NCBI RefSeq assembly: GCF_040654195.1
Contig: NZ_JBFAHM010000016.1
Span: forward strand, 62,001 to 126,000
Source of the DNA: Hamadaea sp013361475
GTDB lineage: Bacteria; Actinomycetota; Actinomycetes; Mycobacteriales; Micromonosporaceae
Length of the DNA stretch: 64,000 bases
Direction of reading: 5' to 3'
The notes below the pieces were generated by a model. That model worked only from the letters and a program-made list of their open reading frames with translations, did no database searches and was not told the origin of the DNA. The translations under genes and the position numbers were made by a program. Below are positions 56,772 to 64,000 of the stretch, in pieces (the first letter of the stretch is position 1; each line of letters opens with the position of its first letter).

Positions 56772-57293
56772 GTGAGCACCCGGAATAAAGCCGCCGGCGA
56801 GCCCGACGCCGTGGACGCGGTCATCGGTCAGTGGGCGGCGGAACGCCCGGACGTCGACGTGTCGCCGATCCAGATCGTCGGCCGCATCTCGCGGTTGTCA
56901 CGCCACTTCGAGCGCGCCCTGAAGACGCACTTCGCCGGCTTCGACCTCGAGCGCTGGGAGTTCGACGTGCTGGCGACGCTGCGCCGGTCCGGCAAGCCGT
57001 ATGAACTCAGCGCCGGGGCGCTGCTCAAGATGGCCCTCGTGACGTCGGGCGCGATGACGAACCGCATCGACCGCCTGGAAGGCAGAGGACTGGTCGAGCG
57101 CCGCAGCGATCCGGGCGATCGGCGTACGGTGCTGATCCGGCTCACGACGCAGGGCCGCGAGACGGTGGACGCCATCCTGGTCGGGCACATGGCGAACGAG
57201 GAGCGGATGCTCGCCGCGCTCAGCCCCGGCGAACGCCGCGACCTGGAGGCGACGCTGCGCAAGCTGCTGATCTCCTTCGGCGACGTGCCTTAG
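56772..57293 (+). CDS. MarR family transcriptional regulator
   Basis: A 173-residue MarR protein: dimerisation helix ISRLSRHFERALKTHFAGF, winged helix SAGALLKMALVTSGAMTNRIDRL, and a wing SDPGDRRTVLIRLT. GTG 56772 lies directly behind a -10-like box, so the mRNA is probably leaderless. It is divergent from the epimerase-family gene, which it probably represses through two repeated sites. Its stop TAG shares TTAG with the convergent methyltransferase stop. Confidence 0.92.
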   Translation: MSTRNKAAGEPDAVDAVIGQWAAERPDVDVSPIQIVGRISRLSRHFERALKTHFAGFDLERWEFDVLATLRRSGKPYELSAGALLKMALVTSGAMTNRIDRLEGRGLVERRSDPGDRRTVLIRLTTQGRETVDAILVGHMANEERMLAALSPGERRDLEATLRKLLISFGDVP

Positions 57294-57928
57294 CGGCGGG
57301 CGAAGACGACGCCGCCGGGCACCTCGGCGTACGGGCTGAGGGTCAGCGTCGCCTCGACGGTGAATCCCGCCTCCCGCAACCGTTCCGCCACTTGGTCCGG
57401 ACGTCGCCGATGGACGTGGACCTTCATCGGGTGCCCGCCGTAGCCCTCGGTCTTCAGCCGCGAACCCTCCCCGACGTGGAACCCCACCAGGAGGGGCCCG
57501 CCGGGTCGCAGCGCCCGCCGGAAATGCGTGAACACCGCCGGGATCAGCTCGTCGGGGATGTGAATCACCGACCAGAACGCGAGCAGCCCCGCGACCGAGG
57601 CGTCGGCGAGCGGCAACTCCGTCATCGACCCGACGGCGAACCGCAGTCCCGGATGCTCTCGCCGGGCGACCTCGATCATCCCCGGCGACAGGTCGACGCC
57701 GAACGCGTCCACCCCGAGATCCCGCAGGTACGCCGTGATGTGCCCCGGTCCACAGCCGACGTCGGCGACCGGGCCGCCTCCGGTGGCGCGGACGAGATCC
57801 GCGAACAGCGTCAGCGCGTTCCGCAGGTAGGGCTTGTCGTCCAGGGCGTCGCGGACCTGATCGGCGTAGCTGGCCGCCACTGTGTCGTAAGAGATCCGGG
57901 TCTCGGCCAGCCAGCCGTCGGTCGCCAT
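57290..57928 (-). CDS. Class I SAM-dependent methyltransferase
   Basis: A 212-residue methyltransferase: VADVGCGPGHITAYL (motif I), GVDLSPGMIEVARR (motif II Asp), LPLADASVAGLLAFWSVIHI (substrate-side) and RALRPGGPLLVGFHVGEG (motif III). The ISYDTVAASYADQV start is typical of methyltransferase type 11/25 proteins acting on small molecules. ATG 57928 matches this family start. It converges on the MarR gene with a 4-bp stop overlap and is divergent from the chitinase gene. Confidence 0.9.
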   Translation of the reverse strand: MATDGWLAETRISYDTVAASYADQVRDALDDKPYLRNALTLFADLVRATGGGPVADVGCGPGHITAYLRDLGVDAFGVDLSPGMIEVARREHPGLRFAVGSMTELPLADASVAGLLAFWSVIHIPDELIPAVFTHFRRALRPGGPLLVGFHVGEGSRLKTEGYGGHPMKVHVHRRRPDQVAERLREAGFTVEATLTLSPYAEVPGGVVFARR

Positions 57929-57993
57929 GATCACGACCATAGTCCGCGAAGACCGATCGCGGATATTGGCACGCTCGAAGAGATAGACATTTA

Positions 57994-58013
57994 AAGTAAG
58001 CTTTCTTAATAAT
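57994..58013 (+). promoter_or_regulatory. Chitinase promoter region
   Basis: AT-rich island with TAATAA (58007-58012) seven bases upstream of the chitinase ATG, suggesting a leaderless mRNA. A near-palindrome AAGTAAGCTTTCTT (57994-58007) overlaps it and may be an operator. Confidence 0.45.
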
Positions 58014-58019
58014 TGCGGG

Positions 58020-59444
58020 ATGTGGAACGACTCGCTTCCCGCGCGCCGTGGACCGGTGCGCTCCCACCGGGGGCGGCTGTTGCTCGCCCTCGCCATCTCG
58101 CTGGCGACCACCCTGGTCACGGCCGTCGTCATCGCCCCCACCGGCCAGGCCGCCGAGACCACCGCGGTCTCCTGCTCCGGCTACGCCGCCTGGGCCGAGG
58201 GCACCACCTACAAGGCGGGTGACAAGGTCACCTACACCGGGCACCTCTACGAGGCGCTCGTCGGGCACACCGCGTACGTGGGGGCGGGGTGGAACCCGGC
58301 GGCGACCCCGTCGCTCTGGAAGGACCTGGGCACGTGCTCGGGTTCGACGTCCAGCCCGTCGGCGTCGCCCTCCACGTCGCCGACCCGGTCGACTTCCCCT
58401 TCTCCGTCGACGTCGCCGACGCGTAGCACGTCCCCGAGCGCGTCCCCCAGCACCTCACCGAGCACGTCGCCGAGTCCGACCTCGACGGGATCCACCTGTG
58501 CGGTCAAGTCCCGCCCGGCGGGCAAGGTGCTCCAGGGGTACTGGGAGAACTGGGACGGCGCGTCGAACGGCGTACACCCGGGGATGGGCTGGATCCCGAT
58601 CACCGACTCGCGGATCGCCGCCCACGGCTACAACGTCATCAACGCGGCGTTCCCGGTGATCCGATCGGACGGCACCGCGCTGTGGGAGAACGGCATGGAC
58701 GCCGGCGTCAAGGTCTCGACCCCGGCCGAGATGTGTGCCGCCAAGGCGGCCGGCGCAACGCTGCTGCTGTCCATCGGCGGCGCGGCGGCCGGCATCGACC
58801 TCAGCTCGTCGACGGTCGCTGACCGGTTCATCGCGACGATCGTGCCGATCCTCAAGACGTACAACTTCGACGGGATCGACATCGACATCGAGACCGGCCT
58901 CAGCGGCAGCGGCAGCATCACCACGCTGTCGGCGTCCCAGGCGAACCTCATCCGCATCATCGACGGCGTCCTCGCCGCGATGCCGTCGAACTTCGGGCTC
59001 ACGATGGCGCCCGAGACGGCGTACGTGACCGGCGGCAGCGTCACCTACGGCTCGATCTGGGGCGCCTACCTGCCGATCATCAAGAAGTACGCCGACAACG
59101 GCCGGCTGTGGTGGCTGAACATGCAGTACTACAACGGCAGCATGTACGGCTGCTCGGGCGACTCCTACTCGGCCGGGACCGTGCAGGGCTTCACCGTGCA
59201 GACCCAGTGCCTCAACACCGGCCTGGTCATCCAGGGCACCACCATCCGGGTCCCCTACGACAAGCAGGTTCCCGGTCTGCCGGCCCAGTCCGGCGCGGGC
59301 GGCGGCTACATGGCGCCGTCGTCGGTCTCCCAGTGCTGGAACAGCGTCAGCGGGCTGAAGGGCCTGATGACCTGGTCCATTAACTGGGACGGTTCGAAGG
59401 GCTGGACCTTCGGCGACAACGTGAAGGCGCTGCAGGGGCGCTGA
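58020..59444 (+). CDS. Secreted modular GH18 chitinase with CBM5/12-type domain
   Basis: A 474-residue exported enzyme in three parts: signal sequence (to about residue 45, after QAAE), a small chitin-binding CBM5/12-like domain (about 52-107; YAAWAEGTTYKAGDKVTY, WxxxGxC end), a Ser/Pro/Thr linker of about 50 residues with TSPSxS repeats, and a GH18 barrel from about residue 162 (GYWENWDG) with the catalytic DGIDIDIE motif and C-terminal MTWSINWDGS. It hydrolyses chitin outside the cell. ATG 58020 lies close to a -10 box. Confidence 0.95.
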   Translation: MWNDSLPARRGPVRSHRGRLLLALAISLATTLVTAVVIAPTGQAAETTAVSCSGYAAWAEGTTYKAGDKVTYTGHLYEALVGHTAYVGAGWNPAATPSLWKDLGTCSGSTSSPSASPSTSPTRSTSPSPSTSPTRSTSPSASPSTSPSTSPSPTSTGSTCAVKSRPAGKVLQGYWENWDGASNGVHPGMGWIPITDSRIAAHGYNVINAAFPVIRSDGTALWENGMDAGVKVSTPAEMCAAKAAGATLLLSIGGAAAGIDLSSSTVADRFIATIVPILKTYNFDGIDIDIETGLSGSGSITTLSASQANLIRIIDGVLAAMPSNFGLTMAPETAYVTGGSVTYGSIWGAYLPIIKKYADNGRLWWLNMQYYNGSMYGCSGDSYSAGTVQGFTVQTQCLNTGLVIQGTTIRVPYDKQVPGLPAQSGAGGGYMAPSSVSQCWNSVSGLKGLMTWSINWDGSKGWTFGDNVKALQGR

Positions 59445-59525
59445 CCCAGGTCACCGCACGGCCGGGAATCCTCCACTTCGGAGGGTTTCCGGCTTTGTCG
59501 GTGGGCCGTTCTAGACTTCGGCCCC

Positions 59526-59918
59526 ATGGCGATGGTGAGTTTCGTCGACGAGACGACCGCGGGCGATCGCAGCACCGCGTGGCACTTGGAGATCTTCGAG
59601 GAGCGCCTGCCGCTGCGCGAGGTGATCCGCCGCCGGGTGTTCCAGGAGGTGGCCGAGCACAACGCGAAGGGCGGCGACGTCTTCCGCGGTCTCGTGCAGC
59701 CGACCGGCACCGAGCGGACGCTCAACGGCTTCAAGCTCAAGGAGCCTCGCCGCGTCGACCCGGAGGAACAGGCGACCAAAGCGCTGGAGGCCTTCTCCCG
59801 CAACGGTTTCGTCGTCCTGATCGACGACCGTCAGGTGGACGACCCCGAGGCGGTCGTCGAGCTGTCCCGGGGCACGCAGATCACCTTCCTCAAGCTCGTG
59901 CCGCTGGTCGGTGGCTGA
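59526..59918 (+). CDS. Hypothetical protein linked to DUF4132 protein
   Basis: A 130-residue soluble protein that I do not assign. It has an N-terminal beta-hairpin region (WHLEIFEERLPLREVIRRRVFQEVAEHN), a central basic segment (FKLKEPRRVDPEEQATKALEAF) and a terminal strand pair (VVLIDDRQ, TQITFLKLVPL). Its stop overlaps the ATG of the DUF4132 gene by 1 bp (TGATG), so their products are made in step and probably act together. Confidence 0.7.
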   Translation: MAMVSFVDETTAGDRSTAWHLEIFEERLPLREVIRRRVFQEVAEHNAKGGDVFRGLVQPTGTERTLNGFKLKEPRRVDPEEQATKALEAFSRNGFVVLIDDRQVDDPEAVVELSRGTQITFLKLVPLVGG

Positions 59919-62437
59919 TGGCTGTGCCCACTGACCTGGCCGACCACGTCAAGAATCTGGCGGCGCTCGCCCGCTCCGGCGAGGTGGACGCACTGGCCGA
60001 CGAGACGATGGCCTGGTCGGCCCGCCTCGCCGAGGCCGACGACGACCGCCGGGGCAAGCACCGTTCCCAGCGCCAAGCCGATGCCCGGCAGTCGTTGCGG
60101 CGGCTCACCCCGGAGAAGATGCCCGCACTGCTGATGACGCTGCTCGATCGGTCTGTCGAGGTGTCTGACGCCGGCCAGCGCGGCATTCTCGCCGCACTGC
60201 TCCACGAGCTGGTCAAGCCCTACACCATCAGCCAGGATCCGGACGACGCCGAGATCGCGCTGGCCTTCGGCGCCCGGCACGTGACCTACTTCGGCGGCGA
60301 CCAGCTGCGGGAACTCGCCGAACGCGTCCTCGCGGCGGGCCGGCCGCTGCCCCCGGAGGCGCTCGCGGTCATCCGGCGCTCGACGGTTCACGGTTATTGG
60401 AACTCGGCTCAGGAGCTGGCTCCCCTGCTCGACAAGCTGACCGACCTCCCGGCGCTCAACGTGGGCGAACCGTGGGCCGACCGCGCGCTGGCCGATGTCG
60501 CCGCGTTGCCGCCCGCCGAGGCGGAGCGTTGGTACGCCCTGTTTCGCCACGCGACCACCGCCACCAGTGCCAAGCCGTCGCCCAAGTGGGAGACGGCCGG
60601 GCGCGTACTGCTCGACGCGGTGGGCGAACCCGGCCCGCGGCTGCGCGAGTGGCTCGGTCTGGTCGGCCGGGCGCGGACGATCCGGCTCGCCCGTTCGCAG
60701 TGGGAGCCGGATGTCAACGAGGCCTTCGACCCGTACAACGCGACCACGCTGCGTGGCTTGATCTGGCTGCTGGCCGTCGGTGACGCCGCCGAGCATCCGG
60801 AGACGGCTCGTGTGCTGGGCTACCTCGTCGAGACGGCGTTGAAGAAGGCGCCCGGGATCGGCCCCCGTAATCCCAAGGTCGCCAACGCCTCCGTCTACGC
60901 GTTGTCCCGCATCCCGTCCGACGGCGCGCTCGCCCAGATCGCCCGGCTGGCCTCCCGGGTCACCTACAAGGGCACGCTCAAGGAACTCAACGCCGCGCTC
61001 GACAACCGGGCGAAGGCGCTCGGCCTGTCCCGCGACGAGGTCGAGGAACTGGCCGTGCCGACCTACGGCCTCACCGGCGTCGGCGTACGCGTGGAGAGGT
61101 TCGGCGATGCGACGGCCACTTTGGACGCCGCGAGCGGGACGGTCAGCTGGCTCAACAGCGCTGGGAAGGCGGTGAAGTCGCCGCCCGCCGCGGTGAAGAC
61201 CGAGTTCGCCGAAGAGCTGGCCGAATTCAAGGCGGCCGTCAAAGACGTCGACAAGATGCTGTCGGCTCAAGCCGAGCGCCTCGATCGGCAGTTCCTCGCC
61301 CGGCGGGTGTGGCCGTTCGACGCCTGGCGCGAGCGTTATCTCGACCATCCCTTGGTCGGCACGCTGGCGCGACGCCTGATCTGGCTGGTCGACGACACGG
61401 CTTGCGCGTTCGCGGACGGCTCTCTGCGTACGCTCGAGGGAAAGCCGGTCACCGGCGAGCAGGTGCGGCTCTGGCACCCGATCGACCGGGACGTGGACGA
61501 GGTGCTGGCGTGGCGCGCGTGGCTGGAGACGCGGCGCGTGACCCAGCCGTTCAAGCAGGCCCACCGCGAGGTTTACCTCCTGACGGCGGCCGAGGAGAAC
61601 ACGCGAGTCTACTCGAACCGATTCGCCGCGCACATTCTGCGGCAGCACCAGTTCCACGCGCTGACCGCCGCCCGGGGCTGGCGCAACAAGCTGCGGATGA
61701 TGGTCGACGACACTTACGAGCCGGCGAGCCGTGACCTGCCGCAGTGGGGGTTGCGCGCCGAGTTCTGGATCGAGGGCGCCGGGGAGAACTGGGAGACCGA
61801 CACCACCGAGTCCGGCGCCTACCTTCGCCTCGCCACCGACCAGGTGCGGTTCTATCCGACCGGCGCGCCGGCGAACCACGCGCACGCGGGCGGCGGCGGC
61901 TACGAGCAGTGGGTCGGTCAGGAGGCGCAGCCGACCGACCCGCTGCCGCTCAACGAGATCCCGCCCCTCGTGCTCAGCGAAGTGCTGCGCGACGTCGACC
62001 TGTTCGTCGGCGTCGCCAGCGTCGGCAACGATCCGACCTGGTCCGACGGCGGGCCGGACGGCCGGTTCCGGGAATACTGGGAGTCCTACAGCTTCGGCGA
62101 GCTGAGCGGCACCGCACAGACCCGCCGCGAGATGCTGGAGCGGCTCGTGCCGCGGCTGGCCATCGCCGACCGCGCGCACATCGAGGGCCGGTTCCTGGTC
62201 GTCCGCGGCGAGCTGCGCAGCTACAAGATTCACCTCGGCTCCGGCAACATCCTGATGACGCCGAACGACCAGTACCTCTGCATCGTGCCGAAGCAGGCGG
62301 CAGGCGGTCCAGCCGACGTGTTCCTGCCGTTCGAGGGCGACCGGGTGCTCGCCGTCATCCTCAGCAAGGCGTTGATGCTGGCCAAGGACACCACGATCAC
62401 CGACCCGACCATCACGCGTCAGCTAGCGTTGCGGTGA
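59918..62437 (+). CDS. DUF4132-domain protein
   Basis: An 839-residue cytoplasmic protein. Residues 1-400 are helical, HEAT-like (with LARSGEVDALADETMAW). The C-terminal half contains the DUF4132 signature: LSRDEVEELAVPTYGL, then QPFKQAHREVYLLTAAEENTRVYSNRF, ILRQHQFHALTAARGW and late HLGSGNILM. Members include the MolR-like YehI proteins; the function is not established. The start overlaps the preceding 130-residue gene and the stop overlaps the serine-hydrolase gene, both by TGATG, giving a tightly coupled trio. Confidence 0.85.
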   Translation: MAVPTDLADHVKNLAALARSGEVDALADETMAWSARLAEADDDRRGKHRSQRQADARQSLRRLTPEKMPALLMTLLDRSVEVSDAGQRGILAALLHELVKPYTISQDPDDAEIALAFGARHVTYFGGDQLRELAERVLAAGRPLPPEALAVIRRSTVHGYWNSAQELAPLLDKLTDLPALNVGEPWADRALADVAALPPAEAERWYALFRHATTATSAKPSPKWETAGRVLLDAVGEPGPRLREWLGLVGRARTIRLARSQWEPDVNEAFDPYNATTLRGLIWLLAVGDAAEHPETARVLGYLVETALKKAPGIGPRNPKVANASVYALSRIPSDGALAQIARLASRVTYKGTLKELNAALDNRAKALGLSRDEVEELAVPTYGLTGVGVRVERFGDATATLDAASGTVSWLNSAGKAVKSPPAAVKTEFAEELAEFKAAVKDVDKMLSAQAERLDRQFLARRVWPFDAWRERYLDHPLVGTLARRLIWLVDDTACAFADGSLRTLEGKPVTGEQVRLWHPIDRDVDEVLAWRAWLETRRVTQPFKQAHREVYLLTAAEENTRVYSNRFAAHILRQHQFHALTAARGWRNKLRMMVDDTYEPASRDLPQWGLRAEFWIEGAGENWETDTTESGAYLRLATDQVRFYPTGAPANHAHAGGGGYEQWVGQEAQPTDPLPLNEIPPLVLSEVLRDVDLFVGVASVGNDPTWSDGGPDGRFREYWESYSFGELSGTAQTRREMLERLVPRLAIADRAHIEGRFLVVRGELRSYKIHLGSGNILMTPNDQYLCIVPKQAAGGPADVFLPFEGDRVLAVILSKALMLAKDTTITDPTITRQLALR

Positions 62438-63402
62438 TGCAGGAGCAGCTCGATCGTCTGCTGGCGGCGGCGCCGATGCCCGCCGTCGCGCTGACCGTCT
62501 TCGACGCCGACACCATCCGCTATCAGCGGCTGCGCGGGGTGGCCGACCTGACCACCGGCCGCCCCGTCACGACGGAAACCTGGTGGGATCTGGCCAGCCT
62601 GACCAAGACGCTGGTCACCTTGCCCGAGGTGCTCGCACGCTTCGACCTCGACGCGCCGCTGTCCGAAGTCTGGCCTCCGTCGGCAGGCCATCCCGTCGCC
62701 TCGGCGACCGTACGCCAGCTGCTGTGCCACACGGCTGGGTTGCCGGCCACCGTCCCCTTCTATCGTGGCGACCCCGACATCGTGGCGCGGGCGCTGACGA
62801 CCCCGCTCGATCGTCCACCAGGGGCGGAGGCCGTCTACAGCGACCTGGGTTTCCTGCTGCTCGGTGCGGCCCTCGGGCCGGAGCTGCCCGAGCTGGGCGC
62901 CGCGCGATCCGGACTGCGATTCGGGCCGGTGGCCGAACCGGCGGTGGCCACCGAGCACTGCGAGTGGCGGCAGCGGATCATCGTGGGCGAGGTGCACGAC
63001 GAAAACGCGTACGCGATGGGCGGGGTGGCCGGGCACGCCGGGGCCTTCGGGACGGTGGACCTCGTCACCGCGGCCGCCCGCGCCTGGTTCGCCGATCGCG
63101 TCGTGAGCCCGGAACTCCACTACGCCGCCCGCCAACGCTGGTCGGGCAACGCCGACGGCGAGCGGTTCGGGCTCGGCTGGTGGCTGCCCCCGACGCGGGG
63201 ACTCGGCGGGCCGCGTCCGGGCCCCGGCTCCTACGGCTGTTCCGGGTTCGTCGGTCACCGCATCTGGTTCGAGCCCGCGTACGGGTATGGCGTGGTGATC
63301 CTCAGCAACCGGATCCACCCGCATCGCGACACCCGGCCGGCGTTCAACGCCTGGTGCGCCGAGGTGCTCGCCTTCCTCAGCGGTCCCGCCGCCCGCGGCT
63401 GA
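62437..63402 (+). CDS. Beta-lactamase-fold serine hydrolase
   Basis: A 321-residue serine hydrolase of the class C beta-lactamase/esterase family. DLASLTKTLVTLPEVLA is the SxxK catalytic block, AVYSDLGFLLLG the YxN/YSD block, and SGFVGHRIW the third block (usually HxG or KTG). It has no signal peptide, so it is probably a cytoplasmic esterase or D-amino-peptidase rather than a resistance enzyme. Third gene of the DUF4132 operon (TGATG overlap). Confidence 0.87.
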   Translation: MQEQLDRLLAAAPMPAVALTVFDADTIRYQRLRGVADLTTGRPVTTETWWDLASLTKTLVTLPEVLARFDLDAPLSEVWPPSAGHPVASATVRQLLCHTAGLPATVPFYRGDPDIVARALTTPLDRPPGAEAVYSDLGFLLLGAALGPELPELGAARSGLRFGPVAEPAVATEHCEWRQRIIVGEVHDENAYAMGGVAGHAGAFGTVDLVTAAARAWFADRVVSPELHYAARQRWSGNADGERFGLGWWLPPTRGLGGPRPGPGSYGCSGFVGHRIWFEPAYGYGVVILSNRIHPHRDTRPAFNAWCAEVLAFLSGPAARG

Positions 63403-63423
63403 AGCCATCGACGCCCACCTTCA

Positions 63424-63475
63424 TGATCAGGGTCATTTCCACGTCGCCATAGCAGCATGGAAATGACCATGATCA
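63424..63475. repeat. Long extragenic palindrome, family B copy 2
   Basis: Arms TGATCAGGGTCATTTCCA (63424-63441) and its near-complement (63458-63475), one mismatch in 18, loop of 16 bases. The left arm and loop closely match the palindrome at 50855-50918. It lies between convergent genes, and the right arm includes the HEAT-like gene's stop codon. Confidence 0.85.
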
Positions 63476-64000
63476 CGGCGACTGGAGTCGAATCCCCGCG
63501 TGGAAGCGCAGCAGCAGCGCCAGCCGCTCCCCCAGCACCGGCCACAGATCCGCGATGAGCTGGTCGATCTCCTGCGCCTGCGCCGGTGTGGGCATGCTGT
63601 AGGTCGTGCTGGCCCCATGATTCAGCCAGGAGGCGAGATCTGCCTGGACCGTCCGGCGCAGGCGATCGTCGGAGTCGGCGTACAGCCGCAGGTCCAGGAG
63701 AATCCGCTGCCAGACGTTGGCCGTCGCCAGCAGGCGGTAGGCGGCGAACCGGGTGAACGCGGGATTCTCCGGCCGAACCAGCTTCTGAAGGTGGTCGCCG
63801 TCGAGCTGAGCAGCGATCCGGAGGAGGCTCGTCCTAGCTTGCGCCACCACTGCGGGCGAAGAGTCGCGCAGCATCGGCAGCAATTCCGCCGGGTCGACAA
63901 CGCCTATTCGGCGAAGCGCCGCGATCGCGGCCGATCGCATACGCGCCTGCGGGTGGTCCAGCCACTGGCGAAGGTGGGCGGCGTCTCGTTGATCGCCGAC
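63473..64000 (-). CDS. HEAT-repeat-like protein, 5'-truncated by window edge
   Basis: The frame is open to the window edge; residues before the ATG at 63940 (for example HLRQWLDHPQARMRSAAIAAL) belong to the same protein, so the true start lies outside. The visible 176 residues are alpha-helical with HEAT-type units (RSAAIAALRRIGVVDPAELLPML, SPAVVAQARTSLLRIAA). The C-terminus is a Leu/Arg-rich helix. It is convergent with the DUF4132 operon and its stop sits in the right arm of the palindrome. Likely a scaffold protein; partner unknown. Confidence 0.75.
   Translation of the reverse strand, partial: VGDQRDAAHLRQWLDHPQARMRSAAIAALRRIGVVDPAELLPMLRDSSPAVVAQARTSLLRIAAQLDGDHLQKLVRPENPAFTRFAAYRLLATANVWQRILLDLRLYADSDDRLRRTVQADLASWLNHGASTTYSMPTPAQAQEIDQLIADLWPVLGERLALLLRFHAGIRLQSP

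Noticed and set aside
62437..63402. Beta-lactam resistance gene
   Set aside because: No signal peptide and the third motif is not a classical KTG; a cytoplasmic esterase or peptidase is more likely.
1..64000. tRNA or rRNA genes
   Set aside because: I scanned for T-loop-like GGTTCAAATCC sequences and conserved rRNA segments and saw none; a covariance search would be decisive.

Overview
The window is high-GC actinobacterial chromosome. GC-ending codons, GTG starts, probable leaderless mRNAs, SigE-family sigma factor, NarL-type two-component pairs, a DUF222/HNH nuclease, an LtrA protein and an encapsulin/DyP pair all fit Actinomycetota. The abundance of the word GTACGC and the gene repertoire suggest Micromonosporaceae (Actinoplanes, Dactylosporangium or Micromonospora relatives), but that placement is inference. 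I see no rRNA, tRNA, CRISPR array, insertion sequence or prophage. Genes are packed tightly; the longest gene-free stretch is about 390 bp, between the kinase and the hbpS-like gene.

Layout. 1-2.2 kb: end of a sensor kinase, a coupled GerMN lipoprotein and a methyltransferase. 2.3-4.8 kb: a TetR/MpaB-oxygenase operon divergent from a cupin/F420-type oxidoreductase operon, with two matching operators between. 4.9-11 kb: HNH nuclease, amidohydrolase with divergent MarR, EF-hand protein, paired SMR exporters with divergent MarR, and a membrane-anchored protein. 11-14.2 kb: an HbpS-SenS-SenR-like redox/heme sensing locus with an ankyrin protein. 14.4-17.7 kb: deformylase coupled to an XRE-TPR regulator, then a phosphodiesterase. 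17.9-19.7 kb: an encapsulin nanocompartment operon with a DyP peroxidase cargo carrying a C-terminal targeting tail. 19.7-28.7 kb: LtrA, methyltransferase, CPA1 antiporter, erythromycin-esterase homologue with divergent ArsR, a second-type enolase, a nitrilase-family enzyme and a SnoaL protein. 28.8-34.5 kb: a NarL two-component pair with three operator-like sites, a DUF6223-like protein, a GH43 enzyme, and a SigE sigma factor coupled to a membrane beta-propeller. 34.6-42.4 kb: hydrolases (one lacking its nucleophile serine), SDRs, TetR regulators, an acyltransferase and a three-repeat secreted protein. 42.4-49.3 kb: a lipoprotein and a glycosyltransferase-ABC-ABC-glycosyltransferase cassette. 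49.5-52.8 kb: SRPBCC/ArsR pair, second SRPBCC, MFS transporter. 53-55.3 kb: GH53 galactanase with its LacI regulator. 55.4-59.4 kb: truncated ABC ATPase, epimerase/MarR pair, methyltransferase, modular GH18 chitinase. 59.5-64 kb: a translationally coupled DUF4132 module with a serine hydrolase, then the end of a HEAT-like protein.

Recurring themes. Many regulators (TetR, MarR, ArsR, LacI) sit divergent from or beside their likely targets, and the gaps contain paired inverted repeats that look like operators. Many convergent gene ends carry long palindromes; two palindrome families each occur twice. At least six intergenic tandem-repeat arrays with different units are present, two of them abutting the same palindrome family. 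The least explained parts are the GT-ABC-ABC-GT cassette, the DUF4132 module, the triple-repeat secreted protein, and the palindrome plus tandem-array elements.
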